A stretch of DNA of 53,656 nucleotides from Roseburia sp. (GTDB taxonomy: Bacteria; Bacillota; Clostridia; Lachnospirales; Lachnospiraceae), in the NCBI GenBank assembly GCA_023662875.1, contig JAMPIG010000012.1:1-53656 (forward strand), in the 5' to 3' direction. This document shows, in pieces, positions 17,311 to 25,021 of this stretch (its first letter is position 1; each line of letters opens with the position of its first letter). The notes beneath the pieces are model-generated. The model was not told the DNA's origin. It ran no database searches and saw only the letters and a list, made by a program, of their open reading frames with translations. A program made the translations under genes and the position numbers.

Positions 17311-18159
17311 TTAAGCCGCAAGAAACAAAACCCCCAGCGTACCCGGCCCGCAATGGCTGGAGATAACGCCTCCGGCCCTCGTCTCCAGGATCTCATCAAA
17401 ATGATCCAGCGAGGCAAGGTAGGCCCGTACCTGCTCCACTACAGCCCGGTCACAGCCGGAATGCGTGATAAAGACCCGATCCTTTTTTGCGGCCTTAAGC
17501 GCCTCTTCCATATCTTTCACATAGGACATAATGACCCGATCCAATTGGCCCCGGTATTTCTTTCCCGGACTCATCTTTCCGTCCTCCACCGCGATCCGGG
17601 GATGAAGCTTCAGCACACTGCCCGCCATAGCCGCCAGACCGCTGCATCTTCCTCCCCGGTACAGATAGACCAGGGTATCTACCACAAAGCTTGCCCGTAC
17701 CAGAGGCTTTAATTCCTCCATCCTCTTTACGATAGCCGCCGCATCCGCCCCGGCCTGCGCCATGATAGCGGCTTCCAGCACCAGATGACCGATACCGGTG
17801 GAAAGATTGGCGGAATCCACCACATGTACAAGCTCCTCGCCGTCCAGCGCTTCCGCGGCCAGTCTCATCACATTCCCGGAGGAGGACATTTCCCCGGAAA
17901 TGGAGAAGCAAACCACTTCCCTCCCGGCCTCCACATAAGGCCTCAGCAGCTCCTCCGCCATCTCCCGGGAGGGCGCGGAGGTTTTCGGCGTCGCCCCATG
18001 GGCGTCCGACCATTCGTAAATCTCCTCCGGCGTGATATTGACGCCGTCCAGGTATTCTTTCTCCCCCAGCAGGATATGCAGGGGCAAAACGGAAATATCG
18101 TATTTTTCCAGCAAATCCGCCGTCAGATCGCTGGTACTGTCCGAAATAATCTTAACCAT
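17311..18159 (-). CDS. DegV family fatty-acid-binding protein
   Basis: A 282-residue protein matching DegV throughout: the N-terminal IISDSTSDLTADL, the region TSAPSREMAEELL, and CFSISGEMSSSGNVMR, which in the family contacts the lipid head group. The C-terminal domain ends HCGPGTLGVLFL. DegV/FakB proteins bind a fatty acid and present it to the kinase FakA for phosphorylation and use in phospholipids. No fakA is in the window. Confidence 0.93.
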   Translation of the reverse strand: MVKIISDSTSDLTADLLEKYDISVLPLHILLGEKEYLDGVNITPEEIYEWSDAHGATPKTSAPSREMAEELLRPYVEAGREVVCFSISGEMSSSGNVMRLAAEALDGEELVHVVDSANLSTGIGHLVLEAAIMAQAGADAAAIVKRMEELKPLVRASFVVDTLVYLYRGGRCSGLAAMAGSVLKLHPRIAVEDGKMSPGKKYRGQLDRVIMSYVKDMEEALKAAKKDRVFITHSGCDRAVVEQVRAYLASLDHFDEILETRAGGVISSHCGPGTLGVLFLAA

Positions 18160-18191
18160 AAAATCTCCCTCTCTTCAATCCTCAAGCCGCC

Positions 18192-18611
18192 TCATCCTTT
18201 TTCAAAACTCAAGTGGTTCTTTTCTGCCCACTCACTAAAAATTTGAATATAAATGTCTCCGCAGGTCTCGGTGAAATCCTCGTATAAATCAAGCTCCCGC
18301 AGCTTCTCCAAAAAGGCGTCTATATAATCAATTCGTCTCAATATAGAAAAAAGCTGCTTCCGAATCTCCTTCTCTTCCACGAACTCCCTGACGTAAAAGC
18401 GCATGATCTCCTCATGGTCGATCTCCTTATAGCTCGGAAGCTCAATCGTATTTCCGTCGTCTTCAATGGGCAACAACGCATTGAAATCCAATTCCTCTCC
18501 TCTGGAATAGGCAAACCTGTCATACACCTTCAGATCCTTGTGATAATAAATGGGGGAATTCTCCCTGACTGCCAACAATAAATCCATTACCGTCACATCT
18601 TTTGTATTCAT
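18192..18611 (-). CDS. UPF0158-like hypothetical protein
   Basis: A 139-residue acidic protein with no catalytic motif I recognise. It has the layout of the UPF0158 family: an N-terminal part describing a short beta region, IELPSYKEIDHEEIM in the middle, then FLEKLRELDLYEDF and a C-terminal helix ending in WAEKNHLSFEKG. It lies 32 bp upstream of the DegV gene on the same strand and could be co-transcribed. The function is unknown. Confidence 0.65.
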   Translation of the reverse strand: MNTKDVTVMDLLLAVRENSPIYYHKDLKVYDRFAYSRGEELDFNALLPIEDDGNTIELPSYKEIDHEEIMRFYVREFVEEKEIRKQLFSILRRIDYIDAFLEKLRELDLYEDFTETCGDIYIQIFSEWAEKNHLSFEKG

Positions 18612-18686
18612 TTTTTCTTTCCTTTTCTCCTGTTATTTCTCTTTCGCCGTGATGCCCTTCCGTGTCAACATTATACCATGTGCGCA

Positions 18687-18721
18687 GAAAATCAAGCGGC
18701 CCGAAGGGACATTTGATTTTC
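18687..18721. repeat. dispersed hairpin element, family 1 copy B
   Basis: Read on the minus strand it starts GAAAATCAAATGT, has an inner hairpin CCC-TTC-GGG and ends CCGCTTGATTTTC, the same as positions 11-47 except for the inner stem, which keeps its pairing. Confidence 0.7.
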
Positions 18722-18737
18722 AAGCCATGGATTGCCA

Positions 18738-18813
18738 GGTACAATGCGCCGCGCATGCGGCGACGAGACAGCGTATGCTGGCTCGAATTCTGCGAATGCA
18801 GAATCATTGTACC
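18738..18813. repeat. 76-nt four-way cloverleaf-like palindrome
   Basis: An outer 9-bp stem GGTACAATG/CATTGTACC encloses three consecutive hairpins. They are CGCCGC-GCAT-GCGGCG (18747-18762), CGAG-a-CAGC-GTAT-GCTG-g-CTCG (18764-18785) and ATTCTGC-GAAT-GCAGAAT (18787-18804). Only single A residues separate the arms, and every loop is a G-N-A-T tetranucleotide. It lacks the conserved T-loop and D-loop bases of a tRNA. Confidence 0.75.
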
Positions 18814-18950
18814 ATGATTACTCCGCAATCACGGTACGGATGGCCATTCGGCCGTTTCCTGCCGAGAATAAGGTTATTGTACCTTATGCATGGTTCATTT
18901 ACAATGGTAAATTGTCCTGATCTCATCCCCTGAGCCGAATTCTTCTCCCG

Positions 18951-21900
18951 CTACACCCGAACCTCCGCCTGGCTTCCGCCGGATCTCCGTTTCGTCACAA
19001 CGATCTTTTTATCGATCTTCTCCTTCAGCTCGCTGACATGGGAGATGATTCCGATCAGCCGGTTGCCGTCCGTCTGGCTTACCAGCGCCTCATAAGCCTG
19101 CTGCAGGGCGTTTTCATCCAAGCTGCCGAAGCCCTCATCCACAAACATGGTATCGATCCGGATTCCGCCGGCCGTAGACTGAATCTCCTCCGACAACCCC
19201 AGCGCCAGGGAAAGGGAGGCGATAAAGGACTCGCCGCCGGACAGTGTCCTGACGCTGCGCTCCGTCCCGTTATAGTGATCCACCACGTTTAATTCCAGGC
19301 CGGCCTGGCTTCGCTGGTTGCTGGCTCCGATCAGGCGTCTGAACTCATATTGGCCGTTTGACATAATCATCAGTCTCAGATTGGCCCGGCGGATGATCCG
19401 GTCAAGATAAGCCATCTGAACATAGGTCTCCAGCATAATCTTGTCCTTGCTCTTCAGGTCGCCGTTCATGGTATCCGACAGATTGGCCAGCCAGCCGTAC
19501 CGTTCCTCCAGCCCGGCCAGCTCCTTTGACCTTTTTCGGATATTTTCCAGAAGCTTCCCGTTGATTTCCCTCCGGGAGCGGACGATGTTTTCTTCGCTTC
19601 TGACCGTCTCCTTCTTCCCGGTAAGCTCGGCCTGCTTTTCCAGTTCCTCGGATTTTCGGATGCTTTCTCCCTGTTCCAACTGCTCCCGGAGAGACTTGAT
19701 CCTTCCTTCCAGTTGATCCTTCTTTTGGACGCAGGCCTGATAAGCCTCCGCCGCATCCCGATGGGCCTTTTGCAGGCTCTGCAGCTCCTCAAGGAGAGAC
19801 GCGCGCTCCGTCTCGGCCCGCTCTCTGTCTTCGCAGCGGAGCCTCTCCCGCAGGGCTGTTTCCTGTCCCTCCAGCTCCCTCTTCCGGGTTTCCGCCGATA
19901 TATTTTTCTCCGTTCCCTCCCGCAGCTCCTTTTCCAGCCGCTTCAGGGCTTCTTCCGTCTCCGGAATCCTGTCGTTCAGCTCTGTCCTCCGATTCAGGTT
20001 TTCCTGCTCCCTGCGGATCTGCTCCTCCAGACGGGCGATGCTCTCCTTCAATCCGGTCAGCTTCTCCCCTGTCTCCTCCCCGTAGGCAGGATCCTCCAGC
20101 TGGCTCAACAGGGAATCGATGCGAACGCCTAATTCCTCTTCCGCCTTTCTACAGGTATCATAAACGTCCTTCGCCCTTTGACAGGCTTCCTCCAGGGTTC
20201 TCAGCTCTTCCCTGTATTCGCCCAGAGCCTTCTCGGCTTCCTTCCTTCCCGGATATTTCAGCTTCTTTCGCAGTCCCTCCATCCGCCCCGACAGGAATTT
20301 CCGCTTTCCCTCCGCCTCGTCGGTCTCCTCCTGCAGCCGGGTCAGCTTCTTCTTTTCCTGCTCCGCTTTTTGTTCCTCCAGGGGCAGCTCCTGATCCAGC
20401 TCCCGCTTCCGCTCCATCCGGCTTTCTTCTTCCGTCAGCCGTCCTTCCAGCGTCCGGATTTCTTCCGCCAGCAGAGGCAGCAGCTCCGCCGTTTTCTCAA
20501 AGTACTCCGTCCCGGCCAGCTGCTCCTTCAAAATCTGTATTCTGTGGTTCCGATCGTTTTCCCGCCCGGTCAGCTCCTCAAAGGCTCGTTGGGCGTTCTC
20601 ATACCGCTGCCGCAAGTCCCCTTGCTCTTTTGCCAGGGCTCCCCGATTTTCTTCGGCTTCCTCTTTGCTGCGGCAGTACAATTCCCCGGACAGGCGGGCT
20701 GTCTGCTCCGCCAAAGCCAGCTCCCGGGCCTCCGCCCCGGCAATCCGGTTCTTTAACTCCGCGATCTCCGAATCCAGTATCCCGATCCGCTCTTCTTTCT
20801 CCGGGATCTCCCGCTCCAGCTCTTCCTTCCGGCGGATCCGCTCCTCTTCCTCCTGTATCTGCTTTTTCCATTCCTCCAGACGCCCGATCGACAGGGCGGA
20901 CTGCTCCTCCGTCTGTCCCAGAAGCCTTTTCAGGTCTTCGCTTCCCAGCAATTTTTCCATCTCCCGCCGGTCTTTCAAAAGCTCTCCGTCTCCCGGCAGA
21001 TTCTCCATCTCCGGCCGCTCTTGCGAGGACTTTCCGTCTCCCGGCAGGCTCGCCAGTCCCCGCCGCTCTTGCGGGGACTCCCCGTCTCTCAGCAGCTCTT
21101 CCGCCTGCCGCTTCAGCCTGGCCTCCTGCTCCGACGCCTTTCCGCTCCTCTTTCCGGCTTCCGCGCTGGCCTCCCTGGCCGCCTCGGCCGCTTTCTCATA
21201 CTCTCTTCTGGCCTGCTCCAGCTCCTCCTCGCCGGGCACAGTCTCCGGGATTTCCGCCAGCTTCAGATGATGGGTCGCGCCGCAAACCGGGCAGGCGTCG
21301 CCCTCCTTCAAGCCTTTCGCCAATATCCCCGCCTGTCCGTCCAGGAAGGCCCGGTTCATTCCGGAATAGATACGCTCCAGCTTTTCCGCCTGCGTCTGTG
21401 CCTTCCGGTAAACCGCCTGATACTTTTCCCGTTCCTCCCGAACCCTTTCGTACTCCCAGGCTTCCTCCGCCAGCCGCTTCAGACCCTCAAGGCGCTCCTC
21501 CTCCCGGATTTTCCGGTGCGTCAGGCTCTCTCTCCTCTCCCCGGCTCCAACGAAAGCGGCCTGCCGTTCTTTCAGTCCCTTCAGCTCTCTCCGAAGCTCC
21601 TCCGCCGCCAGGCTTTTCCGACCTTCCTCTTCCCTGCTGCTCCGCAGGCTTTCCCGCAGTGCCTGAAGCTCCGCCTGCATCTGAGCCAACCGATCATACC
21701 GGGGCAGCTCCTGCTCCAGGCGGGCCAAAAGGATTCCGATTTCCTCCTGCCTTGCCGTCTTTCCCCGCTGCTCCTCCAGCTCCTGCCTTGCCTTTGCCAG
21801 CGCTCCGGCTTCCTCCAGCCCCTGTCTCCGCAGGGTCTCCAGGTTTTCGCAATTCTTCCGATCGCTCTCCGCCTTTTCCCTCTGTCGGAGGAGCTTCTCC

Positions 21901-23438
21901 CGCTGCTCTCCCGCTCCGGACAGCGCGGCCTGTTCCTTCCGCCCCTCCTCCAGCTTCCGGACAAGCTCTTCCGCATCCAGCCTTTTTTGTTCTCTCTCCC
22001 CTTGAAGGCTTTCCAGCTGCCCGGTCAGCTCCTGATCCTCTTTTTTCAGCTCTTCCAGCTTATCGTAGTCCGGCAGCTCCTCCTCCAAAAGCGCGGCCTC
22101 TCTCCGGATCTCCTCCTGCCTCCCTGCCTTCGCCTCTTCTTCCTGAAGCTCCCGCTGCGCCGCTTCCAGCAGCGCTTTCTGCTCCCGCTCCCGCCTCCGG
22201 CTCTCCTCCAGCTTCTCGCAGATTTCCAGACACTTCTCCGCCTTCTCCTTTTCCCGAAGCAGTCTTTCCTTCTGCTCCCCCGCGCCAGACAGGCCGGACT
22301 GCTCCTCCTTCAGGCTCTCCAGCAGCCTCCTCAGCTCTTCCGCCCTCCGCCCGTCCTCCTCGGCCCTCTTTTTCCCGGTCTCCAGCTGTCCGCGCAGCTC
22401 TTCGATCTCCCGGATTAACTGGCTGCGCCTGTCATATTCCGGCAGCTCCTGTTCCAGCAGGGCGGACTCTCTCTTGATCTCCTCCTGCCTGTCCTTTTTC
22501 TCCTCCTCTATCTCCAGCGCCGCCTTCCGCTCCTTCAGCAGCTCGTCGTTTTCCTGTTCCTCCCGCCGAAGCGCCTCCAGACTCTCCCTGGCCTTCTCCT
22601 GCTCCTCCGCCTTGCCAAGCCGGGCGTTCACCCCCGCCAGCTCTTCCTCCAAAAGGCGCAGCCTCTCTCCCAGCCCCTCTTCCTCCCGGACGTCCTGTTC
22701 CAGCAGCCTCTCCAGCAGCCAAACGGTATCCAGGATGGGGAGTTCTCCCTTTCTGGCCTTGTCCGCCTCGGAAAAATACGGGTTCATCTCATCGCATTCA
22801 ATCGCCTGCACATACTGTCGGACGCTCTTTTTCGCGTCCTCGCACTCCGCATGGGCCACGTTCGCCCGCTCCTTAAGCTTTTTCTGAAAGGTCTGATAAT
22901 ACTGTGTCCGGAAAACCTTCCGAAAAATCTCCTGCCGCTCTCTGGTATCCGCCAGAAGGAGCTTGCGGAAATCTCCCTGGGCCAGCATGACAATCCGGGA
23001 AAACTGGTTCCGGTCAAGGCCCAGAAGCTCCGCCACTGCGGCATCCACTTCCCGGATTTTCGTCACCGGAGGCCGACCCGGGCAGAGCAGCTCCGCCCCG
23101 GGAAGCACCTCCGTCATCCCCCCGCCCCGTTTCGCCGGGCGGGTATATCTGGGATTTCGTCGGATCCGGTATTCCTTCCCCCCGTGGGAAAAGGTCAGCT
23201 CTACCTCCGTAGGCGTCCCCGGCTCCGCATACTTGGAGCGCAGCATATCCGGCTCCCTGTGATCCCCGCTGGCCTCACCGAACAGGGCGTAGGTAATCGC
23301 GTCAAAAAGCGTAGTCTTCCCCGCCCCTGTGTCTCCCGTGATCAGATATAATCCGCTCTGTCCCAGCTTTTCCAAATCCAGCTCCGTCCGCCCCGCGTAG
23401 GGACCAAACGCCGATATCACAAGCCTTAACGGTCTCAT
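18951..23438 (-). CDS. sbcC: exonuclease SbcC (Rad50-like), enlarged
   Basis: ATPase and coiled-coil subunit of the SbcCD nuclease, which opens DNA hairpins and processes double-strand ends. The product has 1495 residues against about 1050 in Escherichia coli. Walker A is GDTGAGKTT (35-43), the zinc hook CPVC is at 716-719, the ABC signature LSGGES at 1399-1404 and Walker B MFVDEGFGSLDE at 1431-1442. The extra length lies in the coiled coils. The first arm has three copies of a 123-residue unit marked by ELPxYD (331, 454, 577) and GAGE(Q/R) (385, 508, 631). The second arm has three units 140 residues apart marked by E(I/L)P or RIP (877, 1017, 1157). Three 16-residue repeats follow the hook at 782-829. 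It overlaps sbcD by 4 bp. Confidence 0.93.
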   Translation of the reverse strand: MRPLRLVISAFGPYAGRTELDLEKLGQSGLYLITGDTGAGKTTLFDAITYALFGEASGDHREPDMLRSKYAEPGTPTEVELTFSHGGKEYRIRRNPRYTRPAKRGGGMTEVLPGAELLCPGRPPVTKIREVDAAVAELLGLDRNQFSRIVMLAQGDFRKLLLADTRERQEIFRKVFRTQYYQTFQKKLKERANVAHAECEDAKKSVRQYVQAIECDEMNPYFSEADKARKGELPILDTVWLLERLLEQDVREEEGLGERLRLLEEELAGVNARLGKAEEQEKARESLEALRREEQENDELLKERKAALEIEEEKKDRQEEIKRESALLEQELPEYDRRSQLIREIEELRGQLETGKKRAEEDGRRAEELRRLLESLKEEQSGLSGAGEQKERLLREKEKAEKCLEICEKLEESRRREREQKALLEAAQRELQEEEAKAGRQEEIRREAALLEEELPDYDKLEELKKEDQELTGQLESLQGEREQKRLDAEELVRKLEEGRKEQAALSGAGEQREKLLRQREKAESDRKNCENLETLRRQGLEEAGALAKARQELEEQRGKTARQEEIGILLARLEQELPRYDRLAQMQAELQALRESLRSSREEEGRKSLAAEELRRELKGLKERQAAFVGAGERRESLTHRKIREEERLEGLKRLAEEAWEYERVREEREKYQAVYRKAQTQAEKLERIYSGMNRAFLDGQAGILAKGLKEGDACPVCGATHHLKLAEIPETVPGEEELEQARREYEKAAEAAREASAEAGKRSGKASEQEARLKRQAEELLRDGESPQERRGLASLPGDGKSSQERPEMENLPGDGELLKDRREMEKLLGSEDLKRLLGQTEEQSALSIGRLEEWKKQIQEEEERIRRKEELEREIPEKEERIGILDSEIAELKNRIAGAEARELALAEQTARLSGELYCRSKEEAEENRGALAKEQGDLRQRYENAQRAFEELTGRENDRNHRIQILKEQLAGTEYFEKTAELLPLLAEEIRTLEGRLTEEESRMERKRELDQELPLEEQKAEQEKKKLTRLQEETDEAEGKRKFLSGRMEGLRKKLKYPGRKEAEKALGEYREELRTLEEACQRAKDVYDTCRKAEEELGVRIDSLLSQLEDPAYGEETGEKLTGLKESIARLEEQIRREQENLNRRTELNDRIPETEEALKRLEKELREGTEKNISAETRKRELEGQETALRERLRCEDRERAETERASLLEELQSLQKAHRDAAEAYQACVQKKDQLEGRIKSLREQLEQGESIRKSEELEKQAELTGKKETVRSEENIVRSRREINGKLLENIRKRSKELAGLEERYGWLANLSDTMNGDLKSKDKIMLETYVQMAYLDRIIRRANLRLMIMSNGQYEFRRLIGASNQRSQAGLELNVVDHYNGTERSVRTLSGGESFIASLSLALGLSEEIQSTAGGIRIDTMFVDEGFGSLDENALQQAYEALVSQTDGNRLIGIISHVSELKEKIDKKIVVTKRRSGGSQAEVRV
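20952..21095 (-). repeat. three 48-bp in-frame tandem repeats within sbcC
   Basis: Encodes three 16-residue units starting LLRDGES, LPGDGKS and LPGDGEL (residues 782-829), just after the zinc hook. The DNA repeats with a 48-bp period (CTCCGTCTCCCGGCAG is shared), so copy number may vary between strains. Confidence 0.75.
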
Positions 23439-24571
23439 AGACTCTCCTCCCAGATACTCTCTGTCAGCTCCGAAACCAGAGCCTCCTGCTTCTCGCTCAT
23501 AGCCTGATTATTCTGCTTTTCGTAAAAATCCCGAATCAGCTCCAGCGGCGTTTTGGAGCCTTCCTCCTCCCCGCCGATCACCGCCCGGTTCTCCCGGGTT
23601 CTCCGGTTATCGTAATCCAGCTTCATCAGATTCGGGTAAATGACCTGCAGCTTTCGCATGGCGTCCACGACATCCTCCTCGTCGGTGAGAGTGATATGAA
23701 GATAATCGTCTGTCCTTGTCCCCTCATAATTTTTTCGATTGACGAGCTCCTCGTAGGTTCCCTTTATCTCCCGCAGATCGCGAAGGGGCTTCAGCGCCTC
23801 CGTGCGGATCCGTAAGTCTCCCTTCTCCGCCCAATCCAGAACCGTTACGGACTTGATCTGAGCCGCCTCGGAAAAAGAATACTTCAGGGGGCTTCCGCAG
23901 TACCGGAGCGTCTCCCTTCCCACGCTCTGGGGGCCGTGGAGATGACCCAGGGCCACATAATCGAAGGCGTCAAATACGGATCCGTCCACGTTATCCGTCC
24001 CTCCCGCGGAAAGCTCCTCCGAGTCGGAGCGCGCCGCGCCTGTGACAAACTGATGGGTGATTAGCAGATTGCGCTCCGACTCCGCAAGCTCCATATGCGA
24101 AACGGCGACACGAACCGCATCGGTATAAGACTCTACCGTCTCCTCCGGGAAAACGCTTCGCACATGAGCCGGTTTGAGAAAGGGAAGCATATAGATATTT
24201 ACGGATCCATACTCATCCCGCAGACGGACCGGCTTTACGACCCCATTATAGACCGGCGCGATATGGATGCCGCCCAGCTCGATCAGCTCCGCCGCAAAGG
24301 AAAGCCGCTCCGGGGAATCGTGGTTTCCGCTGATGATGAAAACCCGGGGCTTCCGCCGGGCCAGTCCCTTCAGGAAATCGTCGAACAGGCCTACCGCCTC
24401 CACCGACGGGACGGATTTATCATAAATATCTCCCGCGATCAGGACGGCGTCCGGCTCCTCCTTTTTTACAATACTCAAAATCTGTTTTAAAATGTATTCC
24501 TGGTCTTCAATCATGGAAAACTCGTTGACCCGTTTTCCCAGGTGAAGATCCGATAAATGAATCAGTTTCAT
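23435..24571 (-). CDS. sbcD: exonuclease SbcD (Mre11-like nuclease subunit)
   Basis: Nuclease subunit of SbcCD, 378 residues, with the calcineurin-like phosphoesterase motifs in order: D8-x-H10 in HLSDLHLGKRV, GDIYD near residue 48, GNHDSPERL near 82, and the C-terminal GHLHGPQ. It needs Mn2+ in characterised homologues. It is the first gene of the pair and its stop overlaps the sbcC start by 4 bp, indicating coupled translation. Confidence 0.95.
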   Translation of the reverse strand: MKLIHLSDLHLGKRVNEFSMIEDQEYILKQILSIVKKEEPDAVLIAGDIYDKSVPSVEAVGLFDDFLKGLARRKPRVFIISGNHDSPERLSFAAELIELGGIHIAPVYNGVVKPVRLRDEYGSVNIYMLPFLKPAHVRSVFPEETVESYTDAVRVAVSHMELAESERNLLITHQFVTGAARSDSEELSAGGTDNVDGSVFDAFDYVALGHLHGPQSVGRETLRYCGSPLKYSFSEAAQIKSVTVLDWAEKGDLRIRTEALKPLRDLREIKGTYEELVNRKNYEGTRTDDYLHITLTDEEDVVDAMRKLQVIYPNLMKLDYDNRRTRENRAVIGGEEEGSKTPLELIRDFYEKQNNQAMSEKQEALVSELTESIWEESL

Positions 24572-25021
24572 ATGTATACCCCTTTGTCCGCTTCAGCAGA
24601 CAGACATTTCTTTTTATACTTGTGAACAAATTTATTTGCCGCTTTCCATCCCGAATTACCGATGCGTTCCACGTTTACAGAGTAAACGGCCGTCAGCGGG
24701 TATAGATTGAAAAGGCTGGTCTTCCGCATGGAATCCCTGCCTTCAGTATAACGTATGGCTGACTCGCGCGCAATGTTTATTTCGGACTGCTGTTTTTGCC
24801 TTTCCCAATTTAACCCTGATTCCTCTGCTCCTCCCTTCGTAAGAGATCTGTCCGGCATTTTAAACATTTCTATCCTTTCTGCCCATTTGTAACGCCTGCC
24901 GCCCGGTTCTCCCGTCAGTCCGCTGTCTTTTGTACAGGAAATGGCTTCCAAAAAAGGCAGGGCAGGAATTTGCTTCCTGCCCCGCCGGTTCCTGCTCTGT
25001 CGGAAACTTTATGACGCCTCT
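24572..25021. other. gap upstream of sbcD
   Basis: Contains the terminator of the sigma factor gene (24951-24986). A 127-codon minus-strand frame (24568-24951) overlaps the sbcD start by 4 bp, but it has no recognisable domain, no good ribosome binding site and begins inside the terminator. I see no supported gene here. Confidence 0.5.
24951..24986 (-). terminator. Rho-independent terminator of the sigma factor gene
   Basis: On the minus strand GGCGGGGCAGGAA and TTCCTGCCCTGCC form a long GC-rich stem around GCAAA, followed by TTTTTT. Confidence 0.85.

Larger units (their letters stand above)
18612..18950. other. hairpin-packed intergenic region
   Basis: No credible coding sequence. It holds family 1 hairpin copy B (18687-18721), the 76-nt cloverleaf (18738-18813), then further inverted repeats: GGCC-ATTC-GGCC near 18843-18854, ATAAGGT-TATTGT-ACCTTAT near 18868-18887, and ATTTAC-AATG-GTAAAT near 18897-18912. 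Confidence 0.7.

Noticed and set aside
18738-18813. 76-nt cloverleaf as a tRNA gene
   Set aside because: The length and four arms fit, but the closing stem has 9 bp, all loops have 4 nt, and the T-loop and D-loop consensus bases and an anticodon loop of 7 nt are missing.
20630-22477. long plus-strand frames opposite sbcC
   Set aside because: Pro/Ser/Leu-rich composition produced by the reverse complement of Glu/Lys/Arg-rich coiled coil; no motif or start signal.
24568-24951. 127-codon frame overlapping the sbcD start
   Set aside because: No recognisable domain, no good ribosome binding site, and it starts inside the terminator of the sigma factor gene.
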